Notes under the pieces: model-generated | The model's database searches: none | What the model was told of the DNA's origin: nothing | What the model saw: the letters and a program-made list of their open reading frames with translations, nothing else | Made by a program: the position numbers and the translations under genes | Assembly (NCBI RefSeq): GCF_003634095.1 | Contig: NZ_RBIR01000009.1 | Span: 55,817 to 119,816, forward strand | Length of the DNA stretch: 64,000 nucleotides | Origin: Arthrobacter oryzae | GTDB lineage: Bacteria > Actinomycetota > Actinomycetes > Actinomycetales > Micrococcaceae | Direction: 5' to 3' | Shown: in pieces, positions 53,050 through 61,631 of the stretch | Layout of the letters: every line of letters starts with the position of its first letter | Numbering within the stretch: the stretch's first letter is position 1

Positions 53050-54531
53050 ATGGGGCAGGATCGGAGAGTGAGCGTCATTGCAACAGAACCCATCCGGACA
53101 ACCGGCAGCAGCATGAAGGTCTTCGTGCTCCTTCCGCTCGTGTTCATCACAGGTGCGGCCCTGCTGTGGTGGATGGTGGTCCCCGGAAACCCGCTCGAAA
53201 CGGCGCAGATTATCGCAACCTGCCTCTCATGGCTGACCCTCATTGCCGCCGTCGGCCTGCTGCGGCACGTTCCGCGGCGTCAAGTGGGGGCCGTCATCAT
53301 CGCCGGAACGGTCCTGCTCGGCCTCGTTGCCGTGAGCGCCCCGCCCCGGACCAGCAACGATTCGGCCCGGTATGCGTGGGACGGCATCGTTCAAAAAGCG
53401 GGAATCTCCCCCTACTCGTATGTGCCCATCGATGAAACGCTCAGCAGGCTTCGTCCCGGCTGGCTGTTCGCCCCGGGTTCCACGGGCCCCGACGGCAAGC
53501 CCGTGTGTGCCAGGGACCTGTTCGGGACGGAATCCGTCGCCGCATCCGGCTATCCTTCCGGGGACCCGCTGTGCACGGCAATCAACCGCCCACACGTTCC
53601 CACGATCTACCCGCCCACGGCCGAACTGTACTTTCTGGGCGTCCGCGCCACCGTTCCGGACACGGTCGGATATCTGCCGCTGCAGCTGGGCGGCCTGCTG
53701 ATCAGCGTAGCGGTTGCCTTGATGCTGCTCCGCTCGCTGGCCAGCCGCGGATCACCGCCGTACCTGGCTGCCGTGTGGGGGTGGAGCCCGTTCGTGCAGC
53801 TCGAAGCGGTCAACAACGCGCACGTCGATGTGCTGGGCGGAGCATTGATCCTTGCCGCCGGGATGCTGCTTCTGGGCGGCAAACCGATCCGCTCGGGGGC
53901 AGCCTTCGGTGCCGCGGTCGCAACGAAGCTCATTCCGGTAGTTGCCGCCCCCGCGCTGCTGTGGCGGCGCCCGGCCAGGTTCATCACAGCGGCGCTGGCC
54001 ACATTCGTGCTGCTCTACGTTCCCTACGTGGCGATCGCCGGGGCCGGTGTCCTGGGCTTTTTGCCCGGCTACCTCAAGGAGGAGAATTACAGCCAGAGCG
54101 GCGGCATCCGATTCGGTCTGGCACAGCTTGTCTCCGCCGGCCCCTGGCCGCCGGTGCTCAGCGCCGCGGCCCTGGCCGTCGTCGCTCTGGCGGTGCTGCG
54201 GCGCACCCGTGCGGGGAGCGTCTGGGAACAGCAGACCGTCATGATCGGGCTGACCTTGCTCATTGTCAGCCCCAACTACCCCTGGTACGGGCTCATGCTG
54301 CTGCCGTTCATCGTTCTGAGCCGGCGGTGGGAGTACGTGGGGGTGATCCTCGCCCTGGACGTCATCTACATGGTCCCGGCCGGCCCCTGGAGCGAGCCAC
54401 TTAACCAGAGCGCCCTGCTCCTGGCCGCCGCGGCCATCGCCGGAGGTACCTGGCTGCGGCGCCGCGACGAGCTGCGGCTGGCTGCCGTCACCGGACTCAC
54501 GACCGGGGCACCGGACCCCGCAGCCCGGTGA
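53050..54531 (+). CDS. Integral-membrane mannosyltransferase-like protein (GT-C)
   Basis: 493 residues with about ten membrane helices. SNDSARYAWDGIVQKAGISP after the second or third helix is the GT-C signature seen in actinobacterial alpha-(1,6)-mannopyranosyltransferases using polyprenyl-phosphate donors. PHVPTIYPPTAELYFLG follows. The start is uncertain: ATG 53050, GTG 53068 and ATG 53113 are all possible, and none has a strong site. Its stop overlaps a GTG, but the MTAP gene probably begins at 54582. Confidence 0.83.
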   Translation: MGQDRRVSVIATEPIRTTGSSMKVFVLLPLVFITGAALLWWMVVPGNPLETAQIIATCLSWLTLIAAVGLLRHVPRRQVGAVIIAGTVLLGLVAVSAPPRTSNDSARYAWDGIVQKAGISPYSYVPIDETLSRLRPGWLFAPGSTGPDGKPVCARDLFGTESVAASGYPSGDPLCTAINRPHVPTIYPPTAELYFLGVRATVPDTVGYLPLQLGGLLISVAVALMLLRSLASRGSPPYLAAVWGWSPFVQLEAVNNAHVDVLGGALILAAGMLLLGGKPIRSGAAFGAAVATKLIPVVAAPALLWRRPARFITAALATFVLLYVPYVAIAGAGVLGFLPGYLKEENYSQSGGIRFGLAQLVSAGPWPPVLSAAALAVVALAVLRRTRAGSVWEQQTVMIGLTLLIVSPNYPWYGLMLLPFIVLSRRWEYVGVILALDVIYMVPAGPWSEPLNQSALLLAAAAIAGGTWLRRRDELRLAAVTGLTTGAPDPAAR

Positions 54532-54581
54532 CCGGCACAGGACCGTCACGTACAGACTCCGAGGAATGGCAGGATTACATC

Positions 54582-55463
54582 ATGGACACACCAATTCCCG
54601 GGACGGACCACGCCCGCATCGGCATCATCGGCGGTTCGGGCACCTACCAGCTCGCCGGGGCAACTGTGCGCGCGACCCTCGACGTCCGGACCCCCTACGG
54701 GCCGCCGTCGGGTCCTGTGACGCTGGCCGACGTGGGCGGGCGAACCGTGGCGTTCCTTCCCCGTCACGCCAGCGACCACTCGCTCCCGCCCCAGAAGATC
54801 AACTACCGGGCCAACCTCTGGGCGCTCAAGAGCCTCGGCGTCCAGGCAGTGCTTTCCTCCTCGGCGGTGGGCGGGCTGCGGGAAGGCTTTGGTCCTGAGA
54901 CCTTCGTCGTGACCGACCAGTTGATCGACCGCACCTGGGGACGCGCCGATACCTTCTACGACGGCACGGTGACCGACGGCGTCCCCCCGGCCGGCGTTCA
55001 GCATCTGCCGGCCTCGGAACCGTTCTGCCCGACGCTGCGTTCGCATCTGGAGGCAGCGCTAGCGGCACGCGGTCTCCCCTACGCCCCGCAAGGAACGGTG
55101 GTGGTGATCAACGGACCCCGTTTTTCCACGAAGGCCGAGTCGCAGTGGTACGTCAGCGGCGGTGCCGACATCATCAGCATGACCCAATACCCCGAACCCG
55201 TGCTGGCCGCAGAGTTGAACATGGGCTTTGCCAATCTGGCCTTCATCACGGATTCGGACACCGGTCACGACGGATCGGAACCGGTGACCGCCGAGGCCGT
55301 CTTTGCCCGGCTGAAGGAGGCCCAGCGCGGCATCCTCGCCGTGCTTGAGGACACCATCGCGGCGATCAGCGAGGACTACGCCCCCCGCCCGCTGATGGAT
55401 CGAACCGCCGTCGCCAGGATCATGGCACTCCCGGCCGCACGCGAGTCCGTATCCGCCCGGTGA
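54582..55463 (+). CDS. mtnP: S-methyl-5'-thioadenosine phosphorylase-like enzyme
   Basis: 293 residues. The phosphate-binding GIIGGSGTYQL lies at the N terminus, and PRHASDHSLPPQKINYRANL is the family signature. The base-recognition segment TDSDTGHD matches adenine-preferring MTA phosphorylases rather than PNP. Trimeric purine phosphorylase family. ATG 54582 is chosen for AGGA eight bases upstream. It overlaps the epimerase start. Its place among glycosyltransferases is unusual for a methionine salvage enzyme. Confidence 0.87.
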   Translation: MDTPIPGTDHARIGIIGGSGTYQLAGATVRATLDVRTPYGPPSGPVTLADVGGRTVAFLPRHASDHSLPPQKINYRANLWALKSLGVQAVLSSSAVGGLREGFGPETFVVTDQLIDRTWGRADTFYDGTVTDGVPPAGVQHLPASEPFCPTLRSHLEAALAARGLPYAPQGTVVVINGPRFSTKAESQWYVSGGADIISMTQYPEPVLAAELNMGFANLAFITDSDTGHDGSEPVTAEAVFARLKEAQRGILAVLEDTIAAISEDYAPRPLMDRTAVARIMALPAARESVSAR

Positions 55464-56521
55464 GGCTCCTCGTCACCGGCGGTGCCGGGTTCATCGGTTC
55501 GCATATCGTCGACGCCGCCCTCGCCCGGGGATGGTCTGTCCGGGTCCTGGACTCCCTGGACCCGGGCCTCCACCCGGGGCCGCCGGCCCTTGACCCGCGG
55601 GTGGAGCTGCTGACTGGCGATCTCACGGACCCGGACACGGCGGACCGTGCACTCGAGGGGATCGACACCGTCTGCCACCAGGCCGCGAAGGTCGGGCTCG
55701 GCATCAGCTTCGCTGACGCGCCGGACTACATCCGAAACAACGACTACGCCACCGCGGTCCTGCTCGCCGCCATGGAACGTCAAGGCATCCCCCGGTTGGT
55801 CCTTGCTTCCTCGATGGTGGTCTACGGCGAGGGGGCCTACACCGACTCTGAAACCGGCGTGGCGGTCAGACCAGGACCGCGCGCCGAGGCCGATCTGCGC
55901 ACCGGGATCTACGACCCCCGTAACCCGGTGTCCGGCGCGATCCTTCATCCGGCCATGGTCACCGAGGACGCTCCTCTGGATCCGCGGAATGTCTATGCGG
56001 CATCAAAGGTCAGCCAGGAGCATCTCGCCGCCGCGTGGGCACGCAGCACCGGTGGCGCAGCGATCGCCCTGCGTTACCACAACGTCTACGGTCCCCGGAT
56101 GCCCCGCGACACACCCTACGCCGGCGTCGCGTCGCTGTTCCGCTCCGCCCTGGCCCGCGGTAAGGCGCCCCGGGTCTTCGAAGACGGCGCCCAGCGGCGC
56201 AGCTTCATACACGTCAGGGACGTCGCCACCGCGAACATCGTCGCCGCCGAGACGCTGTCGGCGGGCGGCGCTGCCGCATTCAGGGCCTACAACGTCGGCG
56301 CCTCCGAAGTGCACACCATAGGCGATGTTGCCACGGCGCTGAGTATTTTCAGCGCCGGACCGGCCCCGATCGTGACCGGCGAATACAGGCTGGGGGACGT
56401 TCGCCACATCACCGCGTCCTCGGAGCGGATCAAGGCCGAACTGGGCTGGGAACCGACCATTGGCTTTGAATCAGGCATGCGTGAATTCGCCACAGCTCCC
56501 CTGCGCGGCGAACCCGGCTGA
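55460..56521 (+). CDS. NAD-dependent sugar epimerase/dehydratase
   Basis: 353 residues from GTG at 55460, overlapping the MTAP stop. An extended SDR with GGAGFIGSHIVDAALARG at the N terminus and catalytic YAASK near residue 180, preceded by SSMVVYGEG. Likely acts on a nucleotide sugar. Coupled to the MTA phosphorylase-like gene, which suggests that a nucleoside- or ribose-derived sugar is processed. Confidence 0.88.
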   Translation: MRLLVTGGAGFIGSHIVDAALARGWSVRVLDSLDPGLHPGPPALDPRVELLTGDLTDPDTADRALEGIDTVCHQAAKVGLGISFADAPDYIRNNDYATAVLLAAMERQGIPRLVLASSMVVYGEGAYTDSETGVAVRPGPRAEADLRTGIYDPRNPVSGAILHPAMVTEDAPLDPRNVYAASKVSQEHLAAAWARSTGGAAIALRYHNVYGPRMPRDTPYAGVASLFRSALARGKAPRVFEDGAQRRSFIHVRDVATANIVAAETLSAGGAAAFRAYNVGASEVHTIGDVATALSIFSAGPAPIVTGEYRLGDVRHITASSERIKAELGWEPTIGFESGMREFATAPLRGEPG

Positions 56522-56742
56522 CAAGGACCTGTGTCGCGATACGCCGCCTCATGGGCCCAACCTCGAATGACGACGCACTTTCAGACTCTGTGAGGCTGTC
56601 AGTGCGGCGCCATTAGCGGTGGATCCACCAAGCCGCAATTGAGGGGTCCGATCCCGGATCCAGCGTGGGGCTTCCCCTGGGCGCCGTCGGGGACGGCGGT
56701 TCCCGCATTCGTCCCGGACGGCGGGGCAGGTCGGCTGTGAGA

Positions 56743-57069
56743 CTACATCTCCCCGAGCTCGAAAATCTCCAAGGTGAACTTTCCGTTCCCGTCGGACAGG
56801 AACGGGTGGCCGTCAGCCAGTGCCCTGGCCCCCGCGAGGCTTTCTGCTTCCACGATCGAGTAGCCATTGAGGTCCGAGGCTTCCGCCACGGTGCCGTCGT
56901 CTACCAAAGCGGTACGGGATGGCGCGAACGGCGCACCCGCCTCGAGCAGGGCTGGGCCTGTCTTCTCCATCCAGGCGCCCCAGGCGGCCATCTGTGCCTC
57001 AGACTGTTCCTTGGTGAACTGGTCCATCGGTGTGGCCGGACCCTTGTAGAGATAGATGAACTTGCTCAT
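56743..57069 (-). CDS. YCII-related (DGPF) protein
   Basis: 108 residues. YciI-like fold with FIYLYKGPATPMDQFTKEQS, LNGYSIVEAESLAGARALAD and HPFLSDG. ATG at 57069 has AAGGAC upstream. It follows the ArsR-SRPBCC genes on the same strand, and such proteins often accompany START-like and sigma-factor genes. Function unknown. Confidence 0.82.
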   Translation of the reverse strand: MSKFIYLYKGPATPMDQFTKEQSEAQMAAWGAWMEKTGPALLEAGAPFAPSRTALVDDGTVAEASDLNGYSIVEAESLAGARALADGHPFLSDGNGKFTLEIFELGEM

Positions 57070-57197
57070 GACATGTCCTTTCATCGTTGTTCGCTGTTCG
57101 TAAGGCCTGGCGCTGGGCTTCGGCCTGCCTGCCGGCGCGAATCATACCGGGCAGGGCTTCCTCGGGGCGGGCCGTGTAGTGCGCGCACGCATGGCAG

Positions 57198-57635
57198 TCA
57201 GGCGGCCTCCAGGATCTGTTTCAGCTTGGCGAGGTCTTTCTGCATCGCCCGGCGCATCATCGGGGCCATGACGAGGTTCACGACGGCGGAGAATCCCGCT
57301 GGCTTGCCGGTGTTGCGCAGTGCCATGCGGGTAGAGGAGTCGTCTGCGTCCGCCCAGGTGTAGGTGGTCTGCATGGGGAACGGGCCCTGGGCTGTCTGCA
57401 TGACCAGCCTCGCGCCCGGGTCCAGCTCGGTGAATTCGTAAACGTAGTCCAGGTCCCGGCCCAGGAAGTGAGCCCGGAAAGCCACCCGGGATCCGACCGT
57501 CAGGGGCGGTGCGGTTTCCCAGTCGACCGCCTTGATGTTCGTATACCACTCGGGGGCATTCTCAGGGTTGGAGGCATAGCTGGCCACAACCCCGCGCGGC
57601 CGGTGGATGACAATCTCTGTCAGTACGTCAACCAT
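57198..57635 (-). CDS. SRPBCC/START-like protein
   Basis: 145 residues. It begins with the coenzyme Q-binding/polyketide-cyclase pattern LTEIVIHRPRGVVASYASNP and ends MRRAMQKDLAKLKQILEAA. ATG at 57635 has AAGGAA upstream. Third gene of the ArsR operon. A second protein of the same subtype is encoded at 59497 on the other strand (both end LKxxLEAA), so the two are probably paralogues. A hydrophobic ligand is expected but unknown. Confidence 0.85.
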   Translation of the reverse strand: MVDVLTEIVIHRPRGVVASYASNPENAPEWYTNIKAVDWETAPPLTVGSRVAFRAHFLGRDLDYVYEFTELDPGARLVMQTAQGPFPMQTTYTWADADDSSTRMALRNTGKPAGFSAVVNLVMAPMMRRAMQKDLAKLKQILEAA

Positions 57636-57667
57636 TGTCTTTTCCTTCTGCTGGCGAAGGCGGAGCA

Positions 57668-58645
57668 TCAGATCCCGGCGACTTCGCGGCCCGTGAACGC
57701 GATGAGACGCTCCATGCTCGCCGCCGACTCATCGACCAGCGTCTCCTCCGCGAAGCTGGCCCCGCGCATCTGGGGACTGATGGTGTTCCGGGCGAGGCCC
57801 AGCACGTAGTCCGAGAGTACTGGCGAGACCGCGAGTTCCTGCCCGGTGGCCGTGGCAAAGTCCCAGGCATGCACCAGCAGTTCCAGGTTCAGGATGTTCG
57901 CGACCAGCGTCGCGGGAAGCTCCGCGAAGCCCATGTCCAGGCCTCCTTCCAAACCGCGGGCACGGAAGGCCTCCAGGGTGACCTGCGAGGCCTCGGCGAT
58001 CCGGACTTCCGGCGACGCCGTCGGCCTGTCGGGAACGGTAACGCCAAGCGCCGTGCCGATCGATGCAATCGATCCGAAGAGATGGTCCAGCAGACCGTCA
58101 ACGGTGAAGTCCTCGCAGGGCGTGCGGGCTACCATGTCCGAGTCCTTGAGTCCCTGCAGGACGCGTTGGGCCACCGCGAGGGAGGCTTCGGCGCTGGCGA
58201 GTTCGTCGATGGGGTCCGGTGCTGCCGACCATTCGTCGGGGCCGGCATCGCCGGTCGTGGCCAGCAGCACGAGGCGCTCCAGGAAGTGGTTCCAGCCCTC
58301 GGCGTGGCCGACTTCCTGCTCCGTTGTCAGCCCTTCGTGGATCAGCTGGACGGTCGTTCCGCCGTCGACAGCTTCCAGGTTCACGGTCACGGTGGAGGCA
58401 CCGGGCGGTAACTGGGCGTCACCTTCCCAGCCCCAGGTGTAGACGACTCGCTTTCCGGGCTCGATTTCCGTGAAAGTCCCCCTCGCCGCATGCCCGGGGG
58501 TGATGGTCCAGCGGTAGTCACCCCCGACGCGCAGGTCCACCCTGGCCGCCACGGTTTTCCAGCGGCGGAGCCTCTCGGGCTCGGTGATGAGCGCGAAGGC
58601 CGCGTCCGGATCGACCGGGAGGAAGACAGTTTTGTTGAATGACAT
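57668..58645 (-). CDS. SRPBCC (AHSA1) plus TIGR03086 fusion protein
   Basis: 325 residues. The N-terminal 145 residues are an AHSA1-like START domain (AFALITEPERLRRWKTVAAR). The rest is a TIGR03086/DinB-like helical domain (PCEDFTVDGLLDHLFGSIAS, LELLVHAWDFATATGQ), a family tied to mycothiol-dependent chemistry in Actinobacteria. The start overlaps the ArsR stop by one base, so it is the principal target of the autoregulated operon. Confidence 0.87.
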   Translation of the reverse strand: MSFNKTVFLPVDPDAAFALITEPERLRRWKTVAARVDLRVGGDYRWTITPGHAARGTFTEIEPGKRVVYTWGWEGDAQLPPGASTVTVNLEAVDGGTTVQLIHEGLTTEQEVGHAEGWNHFLERLVLLATTGDAGPDEWSAAPDPIDELASAEASLAVAQRVLQGLKDSDMVARTPCEDFTVDGLLDHLFGSIASIGTALGVTVPDRPTASPEVRIAEASQVTLEAFRARGLEGGLDMGFAELPATLVANILNLELLVHAWDFATATGQELAVSPVLSDYVLGLARNTISPQMRGASFAEETLVDESAASMERLIAFTGREVAGI

Positions 58646-58965
58646 CAGATTTTCCCTTGCGATGTGGGTGGGTGGAGCCGGCCGGCGTCAGCCACCAGCA
58701 GATCCAGTTCGTTGGTCCAGAAAGAGTCAAATTCTTCACGCAGCCGGACCATTCCTGCCGCGTCCAGGCTGTAGTACCTGTTCCTGCCGTCCTTCCGGGC
58801 CGACACCAGCCCCACTTCGGACAGCAGCAGCAGATGCTGGGAAATTGCCGACCGGCTGACCGCGAAATGCCCGGACAGCTCCGTCACGGTCCTCTCCCCC
58901 TCAGCCAGGAGCCGAAGCAGTGCCCGCCTGTTCGGCTCCGCAGCAACTTCCAGAAGATCAGGCAC
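58645..58965 (-). CDS. ArsR family regulator
   Basis: 106 residues from GTG at 58965. Winged helix with LAEGERTVTELSGHFAVSRS and AISQHLLLLSEVGL, then the wing RKDGRNRYYSL. It lacks the metal-binding Cys pair of arsenic sensors and belongs to the type that controls SRPBCC genes. An ATG at 59001 is in frame but would place the first codons across a perfect palindrome, so a GTG start, perhaps leaderless, is more likely. Confidence 0.85.
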   Translation of the reverse strand: MPDLLEVAAEPNRRALLRLLAEGERTVTELSGHFAVSRSAISQHLLLLSEVGLVSARKDGRNRYYSLDAAGMVRLREEFDSFWTNELDLLVADAGRLHPPTSQGKI

Positions 58966-58970
58966 AACTA

Positions 58971-58994
58971 ATACGTTAGTCGCCACTAACGTAT
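58971..58994. promoter_or_regulatory. ArsR operator palindrome
   Basis: ATACGTTAGT and ACTAACGTAT are exact ten-base inverted arms separated by CGCC. The dyad lies 6-29 bp upstream of the GTG start of the ArsR gene, as expected for autorepression. Confidence 0.8.
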
Positions 58995-59001
58995 AGTGCA
59001 A

Positions 59002-59496
59002 GCGGTCTCCCCTGACTCTCTCGGTAAACGGGCGCCGGCGCCCTGACGCCGCCTGGTACTGCTCTCAATGCGCTTGGCGGGCCGACTCTGAGCAGGGCTG
59101 GAGGCGCGCCGGCGGGGCCCCGAAACGCGTTGCGGCGGGGCGGCCCTTGACCCTGCTTCACCGTTCTTCCTTGGACTGAAAATGTCACGGATGCCGCACT
59201 GGACCAGGCCGCCGCCATTGACCCGGACGGCGGGAAACGCACAGAAGGCAGCCCTCCCCACCGGCCGCTATCCCTTCCTGATGCAACTGGCCGCAACTTC
59301 TTTTGGAGGGAGGGGGAAATTCGCGGCGGTCCCTTCTCATCCGTAGCGTTCGATAGGCCGCTAGCGGCAGTCAGTCCCGGGCATCACCGTTGGACCGCGC
59401 GCCGGGCGTTGTCGCCGCAAGCAGCGGCCCGACGTACAGTGTGGACATCATCAAGCGCCGAAATCGGCGGTCACAGGGAACCATTGAAGGGAAGCC
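59002..59496. other. Intergenic region between ArsR and SRPBCC genes
   Basis: About 490 bp between divergent genes. Minus-strand frames here lack protein-like character. It holds the promoter of the SRPBCC gene at 59497. No repeat seen. Confidence 0.4.
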
Positions 59497-59931
59497 ATGG
59501 CTCACGCCGAGAACGAGACGACCATAAGCCGTTCACCGGAGGACGTCTACGCGTTCCTCGCGGACGGACTGAACAACCCCAAATGGCGTTCAGGAATTCA
59601 ACACATCACCCTGAAGAGCGGATCACCCGGGGCCTTGGGCACCGTCTATAGCCAGACCCTCACTGGCCCCGGCGGCCGGCCTATCGCCGGGGACTACGAA
59701 ATCACAACCGCCGACCCGGGACAGCGCCTGTGCTTCCAGGTGGTAGCCGGTCCGGCCCGGCCCTCCGGCGAGTATCACCTCAGCGCGGCGCCCGGTGGAA
59801 CGAAGGTCCGGTTCACCCTGGACCTGCAACCCAAAGGACTGATGAAGATCGCAGGGCCGATGATCGCCCGCACGATGCAGACCGAGGTCGCCCAACTGAC
59901 CAACCTCAAGAGCGTTCTCGAAGCGGCATAG
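59497..59931 (+). CDS. SRPBCC/START-like protein
   Basis: 144 residues: NETTISRSPEDVYAFLADGL at the N terminus, FCFQVVAGP-like beta strands in the middle, and a C-terminal helix MIARTMQTEVAQLTNLKSVL. Related to the protein at 57198. GAAGGGAAGCC precedes the ATG. Monocistronic. Ligand unknown. Confidence 0.85.
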   Translation: MAHAENETTISRSPEDVYAFLADGLNNPKWRSGIQHITLKSGSPGALGTVYSQTLTGPGGRPIAGDYEITTADPGQRLCFQVVAGPARPSGEYHLSAAPGGTKVRFTLDLQPKGLMKIAGPMIARTMQTEVAQLTNLKSVLEAA

Positions 59932-59986
59932 CCAAAGCAACCACTGCTCGCCGTCATCCTCCCGGGGCCCTGGACCCCGGGCTGAC

Positions 59987-60581
59987 ATGGTGATCTCAGT
60001 AGATGATCATCCCTTGTCGCTGAATCTACTGCTGTTCGCTCGGCACTGCTGGTCAATTGCGCCGGACGTCGATATTCCGGCACTCATCCCAGCCCCGAAC
60101 CCCGGAGCGTCCGAAATGCCAGTGTCTGCCAGCAGTGAAGAGTGGGCTGATCGCTGGCACATCGCTTGGGATCGGGCATGGGACAGGTACAACATTCAGG
60201 AGCCGGACCGGATGAAGCACCCCACCCAGGAGCTCATGCGTTTTGCGGCCGGGGCAGGAACTTCATCCGCTCATACCGCCCCTTTGGACCACTGAGTACG
60301 ACCGGGACGGCCTGGATAGCGATGCTTTCAATTATTGGCATAACGTTCTGAGCCCGATTCCTCCCAGCGATGCAGAGCGTAGGAACCTATCAGACCTAAT
60401 CCCCGCATGGGAGAGCGGCCTGGACACTGTTATCGTGCTGCCGTACGCGGGATACTTCGCTAGGCGAGAGTTACCCGTCGTCACTTTGCAGTTTCGGCCG
60501 CAACTCGAAATCATCCCTCCACCTACGGCAGGGCTTTGCGAGGGGCTGCACTGTCATAACGTCCCGATGGGGGTTCTCTAA
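59987..60581 (+). pseudogene. Hypothetical protein with a frameshift
   Basis: Two frames that both look coding join near 60240-60250. The first gives SVDDHPLSLNLLLFARHCWS and EEWADRWHIAWDRAWDRYN. The second gives PLWTTEYDRDGLDSDAFNYW and LIPAWESGLDTVIVLPYAGY. A one-base indel would make a single protein of about 197 residues. No family recognised. Either a recent pseudogene or an assembly error. Confidence 0.6.
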
Positions 60582-60613
60582 CGGCTGTGGGATCAACAGG
60601 TAGCCCGGGGTGC

Positions 60614-61576
60614 CTAACCTGCCGCGAGGAGCTGTCGTCGGTAGTGCAGCGGGGACTGGCCGATCTCGCGCTTGAACGCGTTGCTAAATGCACTCTCTGA
60701 TCCGTAGCCGAGTTCGGCCGCGAGTGTTCCAATGCGCACGTCGCGGTTGCGGAGCGCTCGTTGCGCGAGCACCATTCGCCAGCGCGACAGGTACGCAAGG
60801 GGCGGCGTGCCTGAGACCGTCCGGAACCGTTCAGCGAAGCTGGTCCGCGACATGCCGGCGGCGCGGGCGAGTTCGGCAAGCTCCCATGTCCTGCCGGGCT
60901 GTTCGTGCATGAGTCGAAGCGCCGGCGCGAGTTGTTCGTCGGTGAGCAGTCGGAGCCATCCGACGGGCGGCTCCTCTTGTTCGAGGTAGGCACGGAGCAC
61001 TTCGAGGAGGATCAGCTGTCCGTTTTGTCGAATGGCGAACGCAGACCCGAGGCGTCCGCTGGAGGCTTCTTTGAAGAGTTGCGCGACGAGGCCGGCCAGG
61101 CGGGATGCCGCTGGTGTTTGAGCGCGGATGTGGACGACGCCGGGCAGCGCTGCGCTGAACAACGCTTGCCCTGTTGGGTTGACCTGAATCCACCCACCAA
61201 TCACTACGTCATCCGTTGACAGGTCGGCTGCGGCCAGCGCCATCGAATCGAAGCTCGCCTCGGGAATGGGCTCCGCTGTCGGGCCGTCGCCCTTGCCGCC
61301 GCGAACTTCCAAGGAGGTGCGGTGATTCAGAAGTATGACATCGCCAGGAGTCAGTTCGAACGGGCCGTCGGGACCGTCTGGCCCGTCGACGCTGATGCGT
61401 GCCGATCCGGCGACCAGTGCGATTAGCTTCAATGGCCTGGACACTGCGGCGCGTGAGGCCCAGGGACCGCGAACCGCGAACCCGCCCGTCATCATGCCTC
61501 GGACCTCCACCTGCTCGAACACATCGGACAGGGCATCGGATTCCGCACTAATCGGCACCTCTGTACTCTGACGCAT
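60614..61576 (-). CDS. AraC family regulator with cupin sensor
   Basis: 320 residues from ATG at 61576. An N-terminal cupin-type domain (LTPGDVILLNHRTSLEVRGG) is followed by two helix-turn-helix motifs (TWELAELARAAGMSRTSFAE and IGTLAAELGYGSESAFSNAF), ending with SPLHYRRQLL. The AraC_binding_2/cupin_6 type often controls a divergent short-chain dehydrogenase, as here, with a 55-bp spacer. Confidence 0.9.
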   Translation of the reverse strand: MRQSTEVPISAESDALSDVFEQVEVRGMMTGGFAVRGPWASRAAVSRPLKLIALVAGSARISVDGPDGPDGPFELTPGDVILLNHRTSLEVRGGKGDGPTAEPIPEASFDSMALAAADLSTDDVVIGGWIQVNPTGQALFSAALPGVVHIRAQTPAASRLAGLVAQLFKEASSGRLGSAFAIRQNGQLILLEVLRAYLEQEEPPVGWLRLLTDEQLAPALRLMHEQPGRTWELAELARAAGMSRTSFAERFRTVSGTPPLAYLSRWRMVLAQRALRNRDVRIGTLAAELGYGSESAFSNAFKREIGQSPLHYRRQLLAAG

Positions 61577-61631
61577 AAAAAGCGCACTGACAACTATTCC
61601 GCGTCCGCGCGCCGTGGATGACACTGAACTC

